This document shows positions 21,950-30,170 of a stretch of DNA of 40,329 nucleotides, piece after piece. A program made the position numbers and the translations under genes. Every line of letters begins with the position of its first letter. Position 1 is the stretch's first letter. Origin of the DNA: Bacillota bacterium (GTDB lineage Bacteria; Bacillota; Sulfobacillia; Symbiobacteriales; ZC4RG38); contig JAKKUO010000018.1 in the NCBI GenBank assembly GCA_021890795.1, positions 1 to 40,329 on the forward strand, written 5' to 3'. Under the pieces are notes generated by a model. It saw nothing but the letters and a program-made list of their open reading frames with translations. It made no database searches and was not told where the DNA came from.

Positions 21950-22855
21950 GTGGCAGCGGTGACCCAAGCCCCTTACCGGGTCCCGGTCGAGACCCGGGGC
22001 CGGAGCCGGACCCGGGTGGTGGACCGCAAGCCCCGCCCCCACGAGGTGGTGCAGCTCTGGATCACCCGGCTGGTGCTCTGGGTGGCCTGCGCCGCGGTGC
22101 TGCTGCCGCTGCTCTTCATCGTCAGCGCCTCCTTCACCGCCGGCGACGCCTTCTTCAGCGGCTCGCTCATTCCCCGGCCCTTTACCTTGAGTAACTACGC
22201 CAAGGTTCTGACCGAGACCAAGTACCTGACCTGGCTGAAGAACACCGTCATCGTGGCCCTGATCACCGGTACCATTCAGGTGATCAACACCAGCCTGAGC
22301 GCCTACGCCTTTGCCCGGCTGCGGTTCCGCCTGCGGCGGGTGGGGCTCATCGGCCTCCTGCTCCTGCAGATGTTTCCGACCTTCCTCAACTTGCCGGCCC
22401 TCTACCTGCTCTTCCTGAAGCTAGACCTGATCGACAGCCTCGTCGGCATTGGCCTCATCATGGTGACCGGCAACGCGTTCAACATCTGGGTAATGAAGGG
22501 GTTCATCGACGGCCTCCCCATCGAACTGGACGAGGCGGCCAAGGTCGACGGGGCCACCGATTTCCAGGTGTTCACCCGCATCATCCTGCCCCTGAGCGCA
22601 CCCATGCTGGCGGTGCAGTTCCTGTGGGCGGTGGTCGGGGTCTTCAACGAGTACCTGCTCTCCAGCGTGCTGATCCAGAGCCCCGACAAGATGATCATGG
22701 GCCCGGGGCTGCAGAACTTTATCGTCAACCAGTTCTCCGCCCACTGGACCCAGTTCGCTGCCGCCGCGGTGCTCACCTCGGTGCCGCTGGTGGCCCTCTG
22801 GCTCTACCTCCAGCGCTACATCGTCAGCGGCCTGGCCGGCGCCCTCAAGGGCTAG
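21950..22855 (+). CDS. malG: Maltodextrin ABC transporter permease, MalG type
   Basis: This 301-residue second permease subunit has an N-terminal cytoplasmic stretch rich in Arg, six helices, and the EAA loop DEAAKVDGATDFQVFTRIIL near 197-216. A GTG start lies one base after the malF stop, with GGGAGG inside malF, so the two are translationally coupled. No ATPase (MalK/MsmX) gene follows, so a shared ATPase encoded elsewhere is required. Three 26-bp tandem repeats follow the stop codon. Confidence 0.94.
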   Translation: MAAVTQAPYRVPVETRGRSRTRVVDRKPRPHEVVQLWITRLVLWVACAAVLLPLLFIVSASFTAGDAFFSGSLIPRPFTLSNYAKVLTETKYLTWLKNTVIVALITGTIQVINTSLSAYAFARLRFRLRRVGLIGLLLLQMFPTFLNLPALYLLFLKLDLIDSLVGIGLIMVTGNAFNIWVMKGFIDGLPIELDEAAKVDGATDFQVFTRIILPLSAPMLAVQFLWAVVGVFNEYLLSSVLIQSPDKMIMGPGLQNFIVNQFSAHWTQFAAAAVLTSVPLVALWLYLQRYIVSGLAGALKG

Positions 22856-22863
22856 GAAGTAGC

Positions 22864-22941
22864 AAAGGCCACAAGGGCCAGGACGAGGGAAAGGCCACGA
22901 GGCCTGAGACGAGAGAAGGGCCACAGAGACTAAGACGAGGG
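22864..22941 (+). repeat. Three 26-bp tandem units after malG
   Basis: Units at 22864-22889, 22890-22915 and 22916-22941 share AA(A/G)GGCCAC and the ending GACGAG(G/A)G. They start 8 bases after the malG stop and end about 20 bases before the ribosome site of the next gene. Confidence 0.85.
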
Positions 22942-22976
22942 ATGGGCAGGGGCGGCGGAAGGAGGCAGCAGTTTCC

Positions 22977-24770
22977 GTGAACCTGGCGGCGCTGGTCCAC
23001 CAGTGCCGGTTCCCGTACGCCTACCCGGTGGACGAGACCCACCTGCGGGTGGTGCTGAAGGCGGCCCGGGGGGACCTGGCCCGGGCCACCTGCGTGTACG
23101 GGGACCGGTACGCCTGGCCCACGGACAACGATGCGGTCCAGCCCCTCCAGTACCTGGGCAGCGACGGGCTGCACGACTACTGGGGGGCCACCCTGCCGGC
23201 CCCGCGGCGGCGGGTTCGGTACCTCTTCTACCTGGAGGGAGCCGACGGCAGCCGGGTCTGGCTGACGGAGCGGGGGCCTTGCCCCCGGCGGCCCCGGCTG
23301 GGGCATTTCCAGTACCCGTACATCCACCGGGGGGACCGCTTCCGCCAGCCGGAGTGGATCCGGGGCGCGGTCTTCTACGAGATCTTCCCGGACCGGTTTG
23401 ACAACGGGGACCCCCGCAACGACCCGCCGGGGTGCCTGCCCTGGGGGGCGCCGCCCACCCGGGAGGGGATGGCCGGCGGCGACCTCGCCGGCATCCGGCG
23501 GCGGCTCGACTACCTCCGGGACCTGGGGGTCACCTGCCTCTACCTCACCCCCATCTTCAAGGCCCCGTCTAACCACAAGTACGACACCGCCGACTACTAC
23601 CAGGTCGATCCCGCCTTCGGCACCGAGGCCGAGCTCCGGGAACTGGTGGCCGAGGCTCATCGCCGGGGCATCCGGGTGATTCTCGACGGGGTGTTCAACC
23701 ACGCCGGCGCCCAGTGGCCCCCCTTCCGGGATGTGGTGGAGAAGGGGCCGGACTCCCCCTACGTGGGCTGGTTCTATCAGATCCACTCCTTCCCGGTGGA
23801 CCCGGCGCAGGTCAACTACGAGACCTGGGGGCCGGATGTCCCCACCCTGCCGAAGGTGGACACCAGCCACCCGGAGGTGGCGGCGTACTTCCTGGGGGTG
23901 GCGGAGCACTGGATCCGGGAGGTGGGCATCGACGGCTGGCGGCTGGACGTGGCCAACGAGGTGAACCACGGCTTCTGGCGGCGGCTGAGGGAGCGGGTGA
24001 AGGCCCTGCGGCCCGACGCCTTCCTCCTCGGCGAGATCTGGCACGATGCCTCGGACTGGCTCCAGGGCGACCAGTTCGACTCGGTGATGAACTACCCCTG
24101 GCGGGAGGCGGTGGTGGCCTTCCTGACCGGGGAACTGGACCCGGTGGAGTTCGACCAGCACCTCACCCGGCTCCGGTTCCGGTACCCCGCCGAGGTGCTG
24201 AAGGGGCTGGTGAACCTCCTGGGTAGCCACGACACGCCGCGGATCCGGACGGTGCTGGGCAGCCGGGAGCGGGCCGCCCAGGCGGCGGTGCTCCTCTTTA
24301 CCGCCGAGGGGGTGCCCATGGTCTACTACGGCGATGAGATCGGCCTGGAGGGCGGCGAGGACCCGGACTGCCGGCGGTGCTACCCCTGGGATGACCTGGC
24401 CCGGCAGGATCGGGGGCTGCTCTCCCTCTACCGCCGGCTGGGAGCGATCCGGCGCCGGTTCCCCTGGCTGAACGATGGCGCCTGGGAGACCTTCCTGGCC
24501 GACCCGGTCCGGGGGATCCTGGGCTACTGCCGCCGTCCCACGCCCCTGGTCTCTCCGGAGCCCGCTGCCAAGGAGGAGGGGCTCTACGTGGTGATCAACC
24601 GCAGCGCCGCGCCGGTGGAGGTGGCTCTTCCCACCGACAGCGACCTGGTGGACCTCCTGGCCGGCGAGATGCTCAGCGGCCGGCTCGAGGGGCGGACCCT
24701 CGCGCTGCCGGCGTACGGGGCCGCCGTGCTGGCTCCCAGGATCCTGCTGATTGCAAGCCCCGGGGGCTAG
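22977..24770 (+). CDS. GH13 neopullulanase / cyclomaltodextrinase-like enzyme
   Basis: The 597-residue cytoplasmic enzyme has an N-terminal beta-domain of about 120 residues (CBM34-like, with PYAYPVDETHLRVVLKA) and then a GH13 barrel. The triad is Asp324 (GWRLDVANE), Glu353 (LLGEIWHDA) and Asp419 (LLGSHDTPR). FYEIFPDRFDNGD and VFNHAG are the other conserved regions. The N-domain, the MPKV-like LPKVD segment and WRLDVANEV place it with maltogenic amylases, cyclodextrinases and neopullulanases, which cleave imported cyclic or branched maltodextrins. A GTG start at 22977 follows GGAAGGAGGCAG. It directly follows the transporter genes. Confidence 0.93.
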   Translation: MNLAALVHQCRFPYAYPVDETHLRVVLKAARGDLARATCVYGDRYAWPTDNDAVQPLQYLGSDGLHDYWGATLPAPRRRVRYLFYLEGADGSRVWLTERGPCPRRPRLGHFQYPYIHRGDRFRQPEWIRGAVFYEIFPDRFDNGDPRNDPPGCLPWGAPPTREGMAGGDLAGIRRRLDYLRDLGVTCLYLTPIFKAPSNHKYDTADYYQVDPAFGTEAELRELVAEAHRRGIRVILDGVFNHAGAQWPPFRDVVEKGPDSPYVGWFYQIHSFPVDPAQVNYETWGPDVPTLPKVDTSHPEVAAYFLGVAEHWIREVGIDGWRLDVANEVNHGFWRRLRERVKALRPDAFLLGEIWHDASDWLQGDQFDSVMNYPWREAVVAFLTGELDPVEFDQHLTRLRFRYPAEVLKGLVNLLGSHDTPRIRTVLGSRERAAQAAVLLFTAEGVPMVYYGDEIGLEGGEDPDCRRCYPWDDLARQDRGLLSLYRRLGAIRRRFPWLNDGAWETFLADPVRGILGYCRRPTPLVSPEPAAKEEGLYVVINRSAAPVEVALPTDSDLVDLLAGEMLSGRLEGRTLALPAYGAAVLAPRILLIASPGG

Positions 24771-24819
24771 CCTGGCGGGGGGTCAGCCCTGTACTTGTGC
24801 GCGTCGATAGGGGGTTGCG

Positions 24820-26343
24820 GTGGTGAAAAAAGCCCGCTGGTGGGTCTTGATCCTGGCAGTGGTCCTGGCCCTGGCAGCGGTGGGGGCGCCCCGGTGGGCG
24901 GACCTGGCCCGGGAGCCCAGGGAGGCCCGCTGGGCCGAGTGGGCCAGGGAGGTGGCCCAGACCCTGGCCAGGGCTTTGGGCCGGGAGGACCGGACCTGGT
25001 CCGATGAACGGATCTACTTCATCCTGATCGACCGGTTCCGGAACGGAAACCCAGAGAACGACCACGATGTCAACCCGGCGGACCCCTGGGGCTGGCACGG
25101 CGGCGACATCGACGGGATCATCGAGAAGCTGGACTACATCCGGGACCTGGGGTTCACCGCCATCTGGATCACCCCCCACGTCCAGAACGCCGGCAAGGAT
25201 TACCACGGCTACGGGGCGGTGGACTTCTTCACCACCGACCCCCACTTCGGGACCAACGAAACGGTAAAGCGCCTGGTCCGGGAGGCCCACCGCCGGAGGA
25301 TCAAGGTCCTGTTCGACATCGTGGTCAACCACACCGGCCCCCAGCACCCGCTGGTCCAGGAACACCCGGACTGGTTCCATCCCCGCCGGCCGATTCGCAA
25401 CTGGGGCGACCCGGTGGAGGTGCAGGAGGGCTGGCTCTTTGACCTGCCTGACTTTGACCAGTCCAAGCCCGAGGTGCGGGAGTACATCCTGAGCTACTCC
25501 CGGTTCTGGCTGGAGGAGACCGGGGTGGACGGTTTCCGGCTGGACACCGTGAAGCACGTGCCCCCGGAGTTCTGGACCTGGTACATCGGGGAGCTGCAGA
25601 AGGTAAAGCCCGACTTCTGGGCCATCGGCGAGGTCTGGAGCGAGGCACCCTGGGAGCTGGCCATCTACCAGGAGGCCGGGGTGCCGGCGGTGCTGAACTT
25701 CCCCGTGAGCCTCGCCGCCCGGAAGGTCTTTGCGGCGGACGGCTCCATGGAACAGCTGGCGGGCACCATCGCCAGTGTCATGGCCCAGCTGCCCGACCCC
25801 CAACAGACCGGGGCTTTCATCGACAACCACGACATGGAGCGGTTCGTCACCCTGGCGGAGTGGGACCGGCCCCTGGAGCGGCTGCGGCTGGCCCTCACCT
25901 TCCTCTTCACCCAGCCTTCCATCCCCATCGTCTACTACGGCACGGAGATCGCCATGCCCGGGGGCCCCGATCCCTACAACCGGGACGACTTCCCCTGGGG
26001 TGAGGAAGAACGCTCGGAACTGGTGCCCTTCATCCGGGATCTCAACGCCCTCCGGGAGCGGCACCCAGCCCTGCGCCGGGGCACCTTCCAGGACCTGTTG
26101 GTGGACCGCTGGCACTACGCCTACGGCCGGGTCCACGAGGGCGACGTGGCGGTGGTGGTGCTGAACAACCACGGCCAGGAGGCCTTTTCAGAACCGGTGC
26201 CGGTGACCGACCTGGGCCTGGCCGATGGCACCGTACTGGAGGACTGGCTCTCGGGCCAGCGGGTGACGGTGACCGGCGGGGTGATCCGGCCCGAGGTGCC
26301 GCCCAAGGCCGGTGCGGTCTTTGTCCGGCCGGGGCGCCGCTAA
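24820..26343 (+). CDS. Exported GH13 alpha-amylase
   Basis: The 507-residue protein begins MVKKARWWVLILAVVLALAA, a signal peptide with likely cleavage near residues 22-23 (VGA-P). The GH13 barrel has FNGNP-type Ca region (RFRNGNPENDHDVN), DIVVNHTG, nucleophile Asp242 (GFRLDTVKH), acid/base Glu271 (AIGEVW) and Asp338 (FIDNHDMERF). A short C-terminal beta domain follows, with no starch-binding module. It would cut extracellular starch into maltodextrins for MalEFG. A GTG at 24820 or 24823 starts it, behind AGGGGG. If the signal is not cleaved it would be membrane-anchored. Confidence 0.93.
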   Translation: MVKKARWWVLILAVVLALAAVGAPRWADLAREPREARWAEWAREVAQTLARALGREDRTWSDERIYFILIDRFRNGNPENDHDVNPADPWGWHGGDIDGIIEKLDYIRDLGFTAIWITPHVQNAGKDYHGYGAVDFFTTDPHFGTNETVKRLVREAHRRRIKVLFDIVVNHTGPQHPLVQEHPDWFHPRRPIRNWGDPVEVQEGWLFDLPDFDQSKPEVREYILSYSRFWLEETGVDGFRLDTVKHVPPEFWTWYIGELQKVKPDFWAIGEVWSEAPWELAIYQEAGVPAVLNFPVSLAARKVFAADGSMEQLAGTIASVMAQLPDPQQTGAFIDNHDMERFVTLAEWDRPLERLRLALTFLFTQPSIPIVYYGTEIAMPGGPDPYNRDDFPWGEEERSELVPFIRDLNALRERHPALRRGTFQDLLVDRWHYAYGRVHEGDVAVVVLNNHGQEAFSEPVPVTDLGLADGTVLEDWLSGQRVTVTGGVIRPEVPPKAGAVFVRPGRR

Positions 26344-26347
26344 GGGG

Positions 26348-26399
26348 GCCGCTCACGAGGCCGCTGCATCCGTGCCGCTCACGGAGGCCGCTGAAGGCC
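26348..26399 (+). repeat. 26-bp tandem repeat after the alpha-amylase stop codon
   Basis: GCCGCTCACGAGGCCGCTG (26348) recurs as GCCGCTCACGGAGGCCGCTG (26374). The array starts 5 bases after the TAA at 26341-26343. Confidence 0.8.
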
Positions 26400-26486
26400 A
26401 GGCACCCGAGGCCGTTCCGGGGAGCCGCGCGACCCGGCTCCAGGTAGGCGGCCGGCCGGGGGTCGAGCCGAAGGGCATTATGAGCC

Positions 26487-26515
26487 GAGGCCACGGGCGC
26501 AGGGCCCGTGGCCTC
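26487..26515. terminator. Terminator between alpha-amylase and protease genes
   Basis: A perfect 12-bp stem GAGGCCACGGGC/GCCCGTGGCCTC (26487-26498 with 26504-26515) with a 5-base loop is followed by TGGCTTTCCCC. Confidence 0.75.
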
Positions 26516-26548
26516 TGGCTTTCCCCGTGGCGGCTGCCGGGAAGCGAT

Positions 26549-26565
26549 GCCGTCGCCCCGACGGC
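26549..26565. terminator. Small hairpin after the protease gene
   Basis: GCCGTCG-CCC-CGACGGC lies about 9 bases after the minus-strand stop codon at 26574 and may act together with the hairpin at 26487-26515. Confidence 0.45.
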
Positions 26566-26573
26566 CGGCGAGG

Positions 26574-28283
26574 CTACTTCCAGCTGGCGTGGAACCAGTA
26601 GCTGCCGGAGCCCTGGTACGAGTAGACCCGCAGCTGGTAGGTGCCGGTCGTGGTGGGCTGGAAGAGGATCTGCTCCTGCCGACTGGTCCCGGTGGACTGG
26701 GCCACCACCTGGCCGGCGGGGTTGTAGAGGTAGATGTCGAAGTCCCGGTTGCTGGCCCAGTTGTTGATGATGAAGGTGATGCCGATGGGCTTGGTGGTGT
26801 CGGTGACGGTGAAGTTCCACCAGTTGGAGGCGCCGGTACCGGAGAGGCTGCCGGTGATGTACTGGTCGTTCAGCCCGTCGCTGAAGGTACCGCTGAAGCC
26901 GCCGGCCTGCCGGATGGCGTTGTAGGCGAGGCTGATGCCGTAGCCAAAGTCGTTGTCCTTCCCCGCGGGGCCGAAATCCTTCAGGTTGCTGCTGCTGTAG
27001 AGGATGGACTTGACCTGGGCGTCGGTCAGGTTGTAGTTGGCGTCGAGCATCAGGGCCACCACGCCGGCCAGGAAGGGGGTCGCCATGGAGGTGCCGCTGT
27101 AGGTGACGTAGCCGTTGCCGCTGCCCGCCCGGGCGGCGGTGATGTTCCGCCCGGGGGTGGCGATGTCGGGCTTCACCCGGCCGTCGGCGGTGGGCCCCCG
27201 GCTGGAGAACTCCGCCAGCGCCCAGCCCTTCTCACCGGGGTCGTAGAGGGCGCCGACGGTGATGGCGTTCGCCGCTGCGGCGGGGCTGCCGATGGTGCAG
27301 CTCCCCGGGCCGGAGTTCCCCGCGGCCACCGCCATGATGATGCCGGCGGCCACGGCGTTGTTCACTGCCTGGGAGAGGGAGTCGGTGCCGTTGGAGCAAC
27401 CGGCGGCGCCCAGGCTCATGTTGCCGATGCGGATGCCGTAGGTGTTCTTGTTCTGGATCATCCAGTTGATGCCGCTGATGATGCCGCTGGTGGAGCCCGA
27501 GCCCGCGGCGTTCAGCACCTTAATCCCCACCAGGGCGGCGCCGGGGGCCACGCCCCGGTAGGCGCTGTTTCCCTCGCCGGTGCCGGCGGCGATGCTGGCC
27601 ACGTGGGTGCCGTGACCGTTGTCGTCGTACGGGGTGCTCCGGCCGCCGACCACGTCGTACCAGCCGATCACCTTGCCGCCGTCCAGGTCCACGTGCCGGG
27701 CGTCAATGCCCGTGTCCAGGACCGCGATGACCACGTCGGACTTGGAGTAGGAGGTGGGGCTGCCGTCCCGGTTGCCGTCCACCCCGAAGTTCGCCCGGGC
27801 CTGGTTGACTCCGGTCCAGGCGGTGGCGGTGCCGAGGAAGGCGCGGACCTCCCGGTCCAGGTCGACCCGTTCCACGAGCGGGTGCTTTGCCAGGGCGTCG
27901 ATCTGGGCCGGGCTCAGTTCCGCGGCGAAGCCGTGGATCGCGTGCTCCCAGGTCTGCTGGGGCTTCAGCGCCCCCGCGGCCCGGTTCAGGTCCTCAAGGA
28001 CCGCCTGGGTGGGCCGGTCCTTGAGGACCACCACCACCGGAACCCGGTCCGCGGCCTTGGCGGCAGCCAGCCGGGCGTCCAGGTCGTCGGAGAGCCGGTT
28101 GCCGTCCCGGTCCCCGAGGAAGGGGAGCGCTTGGGCGGCCTCGTTCGCCAGTTTCTCAGCAGGGACGGGCTCCCGGGGAGGCCTTGGGATCTTGGCCGGG
28201 TCCGGGCCGGTGGTGGCGCGGGCGGGCAGGGCCAGGGCCGCCGCCGTCAGGCAGGTGAGCAGAAAGACCGCAGGCTTGCGCAT
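26574..28283 (-). CDS. Secreted subtilisin-like serine protease (S8)
   Basis: This 569-residue pre-pro-enzyme has a signal peptide (residues 1-23, ALPARA end), a putative Ca-binding DRDGNRLSDDLD at 58-69, and an I9-type propeptide (about 78-150). The S8 catalytic domain follows with Asp190 (VLDTGID), His224 (GHGTHVA), oxyanion Asn323 (AGNSGPG) and Ser399 (GTSMATP). The C-terminal about 105 residues form a PPC-like beta domain (DFDIYLYNPAGQVV, GTYQLRVYSYQGSGSYWF). The ATG at 28283 follows AGGAGGG. Two cysteines in the catalytic domain (296 and 329) could form a disulfide. It probably supplies peptides outside the cell. Confidence 0.96.
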   Translation of the reverse strand: MRKPAVFLLTCLTAAALALPARATTGPDPAKIPRPPREPVPAEKLANEAAQALPFLGDRDGNRLSDDLDARLAAAKAADRVPVVVVLKDRPTQAVLEDLNRAAGALKPQQTWEHAIHGFAAELSPAQIDALAKHPLVERVDLDREVRAFLGTATAWTGVNQARANFGVDGNRDGSPTSYSKSDVVIAVLDTGIDARHVDLDGGKVIGWYDVVGGRSTPYDDNGHGTHVASIAAGTGEGNSAYRGVAPGAALVGIKVLNAAGSGSTSGIISGINWMIQNKNTYGIRIGNMSLGAAGCSNGTDSLSQAVNNAVAAGIIMAVAAGNSGPGSCTIGSPAAAANAITVGALYDPGEKGWALAEFSSRGPTADGRVKPDIATPGRNITAARAGSGNGYVTYSGTSMATPFLAGVVALMLDANYNLTDAQVKSILYSSSNLKDFGPAGKDNDFGYGISLAYNAIRQAGGFSGTFSDGLNDQYITGSLSGTGASNWWNFTVTDTTKPIGITFIINNWASNRDFDIYLYNPAGQVVAQSTGTSRQEQILFQPTTTGTYQLRVYSYQGSGSYWFHASWK

Positions 28284-28577
28284 GGCAAGGATCCCTCCTG
28301 TTGTGGCCCACGGGGTTGCCGTGAACCTGATGTTAATTCTGAGTTTTTGCTATATTCATAAAACACCTGCCGGTCGGCGATTGGAGTTCGACGGAATGAC
28401 CGGCAGAGGCCATCGAGGGAGTCTATCGGTCCTTGCCTGGACTCGCGGTTGGCGCCCGGAGTATCCGGCGCGACGGGAGGTGGCCGGGTACATGCCGAGC
28501 AGATGACTGAAAGGGAAGGCGGCCACCACCCGGTAGGTGGTGGCCGCCGGGAATCCCGGGCCGCTGGTCTCCGCCCC
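28284..28577. other. Intergenic region upstream of the protease gene
   Basis: The AT-rich stretch 28325-28370 probably holds the protease promoter, but I could not fix its -35/-10. The terminator of the next minus-strand gene is at 28518-28548. No gene is supported between. Confidence 0.6.
28518..28548 (-). terminator. Terminator of the metallo-beta-lactamase-fold gene
   Basis: GGCGGCCACCACC/GGTGGTGGCCGCC is a perfect 13-bp stem with a 5-base loop. On the minus strand CCTTCCCTTTC follows. Confidence 0.75.
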
Positions 28578-29567
28578 TCAGGCCAGGCGGTACCGGACCG
28601 TCCCCCCTTCCTCCTCTTCCCGCACCAGTTCGCCCCGCTGGACCAGGTGCTCCGCGTGGGCCAGCGCCTCGGCCATGGCAAACCGCTGGTTGTGGATCGA
28701 GGACTGGTCGCCGAAGAGCCCCCGGCTTAGCTCCCAGCCGGTGAGCCCCCGGGGGCCCGCGGCCCGGCAGAGGACCCGGACCTCCTCCAGCCGCCGGGCG
28801 TGGTGCTCCCGGATCTCCCGGGCCCGGCCGGGGACATCCGGGATCAGATCCCGGTGCCCGGTCAGCCCCAGCCGGACCGGCAGCCGGGCCATCCGGTCCA
28901 GGGACTCGAGGAAGGCGGCGAGGGGATCAGGAATGCCCCATGGCCAGAGAGCGACGTTGGGCGTAATCTTCATCAGCAGCATGTCGCTGAGGAGGCAGAG
29001 CCCGTCTTCCAGGTCCAGGAAGACCATCAGCCCTTCCGAGTGGCCAGGCATCCAGATAGCCTGCATCCGCCGGCCGCCGATCCGCAGCTCTTCCCCGTCG
29101 GCGATGGGCTGGAGGCGGGCGGGCAGGGGCTCCAGCAGGCACCCGTGCTGGAGGTGTTGCTCCCGGACCACCTCGGCGACCTCCGCCGGCATGCCGTGGC
29201 GGCGGAGGAAGGCAACGAGGTTCCCGGCCTGCTCCCCCCGGCGGTCCCAGACCACCGGCACCAGGGCGGCGTCCCGCTCGGGCATCCGGACCACCGGGGC
29301 GCAGGTGACCGCCTGCAGCCACCCCGCGGCCCCCAGGTGATCCGGGTGATAGTGGGTGACCAGGATCTGCTCCACATCCCCCGGGCGGATTCCCAGCCGG
29401 CCCATGGCCTCCCTCCAGGCGGCCTCCGCGCCAGGGTCGTGGAAACCGGTGTCCACCAGGGTCCAGCCGTCTGGTCCCTTGAGCGCGTAACAATTGACCC
29501 ACCGCAGGGGAATCGGCACCGGAATGGGGATTCGGAAGATCCCGTCCGCTACTGCTGCGATTTGCAT
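28578..29567 (-). CDS. Metallo-beta-lactamase-fold hydrolase with winged-helix tail
   Basis: The 329-residue protein has the metal motif HYHPDH (residues 72-77), a later GHSEG and a GLTGHRDLI segment as further ligands. A C-terminal helical domain of about 90 residues resembles the winged helix of LACTB2-like proteins (TGWELSRGLFGDQSS, RFAMAEALAHAEHLVQRGEL). The substrate is unknown. The predicted -10 box ends only 6 bases before the ATG and no ribosome site exists, so the mRNA is probably leaderless. It is divergent from hpt with 57 bp between the two starts. Confidence 0.9.
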   Translation of the reverse strand: MQIAAVADGIFRIPIPVPIPLRWVNCYALKGPDGWTLVDTGFHDPGAEAAWREAMGRLGIRPGDVEQILVTHYHPDHLGAAGWLQAVTCAPVVRMPERDAALVPVVWDRRGEQAGNLVAFLRRHGMPAEVAEVVREQHLQHGCLLEPLPARLQPIADGEELRIGGRRMQAIWMPGHSEGLMVFLDLEDGLCLLSDMLLMKITPNVALWPWGIPDPLAAFLESLDRMARLPVRLGLTGHRDLIPDVPGRAREIREHHARRLEEVRVLCRAAGPRGLTGWELSRGLFGDQSSIHNQRFAMAEALAHAEHLVQRGELVREEEEGGTVRYRLA

Positions 29568-29573
29568 GAGGCT

Positions 29574-29582
29574 ATTATAACA
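29574..29582 (-). promoter_or_regulatory. Extended -10 promoter giving a probable leaderless mRNA
   Basis: On the minus strand TGT-TATAAT is a perfect extended -10 (TATAAT at 29574-29579). Six bases (AGCCTC) separate it from the ATG at 29567, so the transcript should begin at or next to the A of ATG. Confidence 0.7.
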
Positions 29583-29624
29583 TTAGTACAGAACAACGGA
29601 CACGGAACCGGGAGGTGCCTCCCG

Positions 29625-30167
29625 TTGCCCCAGGTCGAAGAGCTGATCAGCCCCCAGGCCCTGGCGGCCCGGGTGAAGGAGTTGGCGGCCCAGATTCGCC
29701 GGGACTACCAGGGCCGGAGCCTCCTGGTGGTGGGGGTGCTCAAGGGGGCCTTTGTCTTCACCGCCGACCTGGTCCGGGCGCTGGACGGTCTGGACGTGCA
29801 GGTGGACTTCATCGCGGTCTCCAGCTACGGCGCGGCGACCGAGACCTCGGGGACCGTGCGGATCCTGAAGGATCTGGACATGCCGGTGGAAGGCCGGCAC
29901 GTCCTGCTGGTGGAGGACATCCTGGACACCGGCCTCACCCTCCGCTATCTCCTGGATTACCTCAGCCGGCAGCGGCCGGCCTCCCTCCGGGTTTGCGTCC
30001 TCCTGGACAAGCCGTCCCGGCGGAAGGTGGAGGTGCCGGTGGACTACGTCGGGTTTGCCATTCCCGACCGGTTTATCGTCGGCTACGGCATCGACTGGGC
30101 AGAGCAGTACCGGCACCTGCCCTATGTGGGCGCGCTGCGGGAGGAAGAAGGGGCGGATCGGGAATAG
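29625..30167 (+). CDS. hpt: Hypoxanthine (guanine) phosphoribosyltransferase
   Basis: This 180-residue purine-salvage enzyme makes IMP/GMP from the bases and PRPP. The PRPP loop is LVEDILDTGLT (95-105). VLKGAFVF, the SSYG flexible loop and the PVDYVGFAIPDRFIVGYGID segment are all typical. A TTG start at 29625 lies 9 bases after GGGAGG; no ATG is available in frame. The GTG of the histidine kinase gene follows 4 bases after its stop, so the two are likely co-transcribed. Confidence 0.95.
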   Translation: MPQVEELISPQALAARVKELAAQIRRDYQGRSLLVVGVLKGAFVFTADLVRALDGLDVQVDFIAVSSYGAATETSGTVRILKDLDMPVEGRHVLLVEDILDTGLTLRYLLDYLSRQRPASLRVCVLLDKPSRRKVEVPVDYVGFAIPDRFIVGYGIDWAEQYRHLPYVGALREEEGADRE

Positions 30168-30170
30168 GGG

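Noticed and set aside
26508-28361. A 617-codon plus-strand frame across the protease gene
   Set aside because: It mirrors the subtilase coding sequence, is dominated by Gly/Val/Ala/His, and has no recognisable motif or ribosome site.
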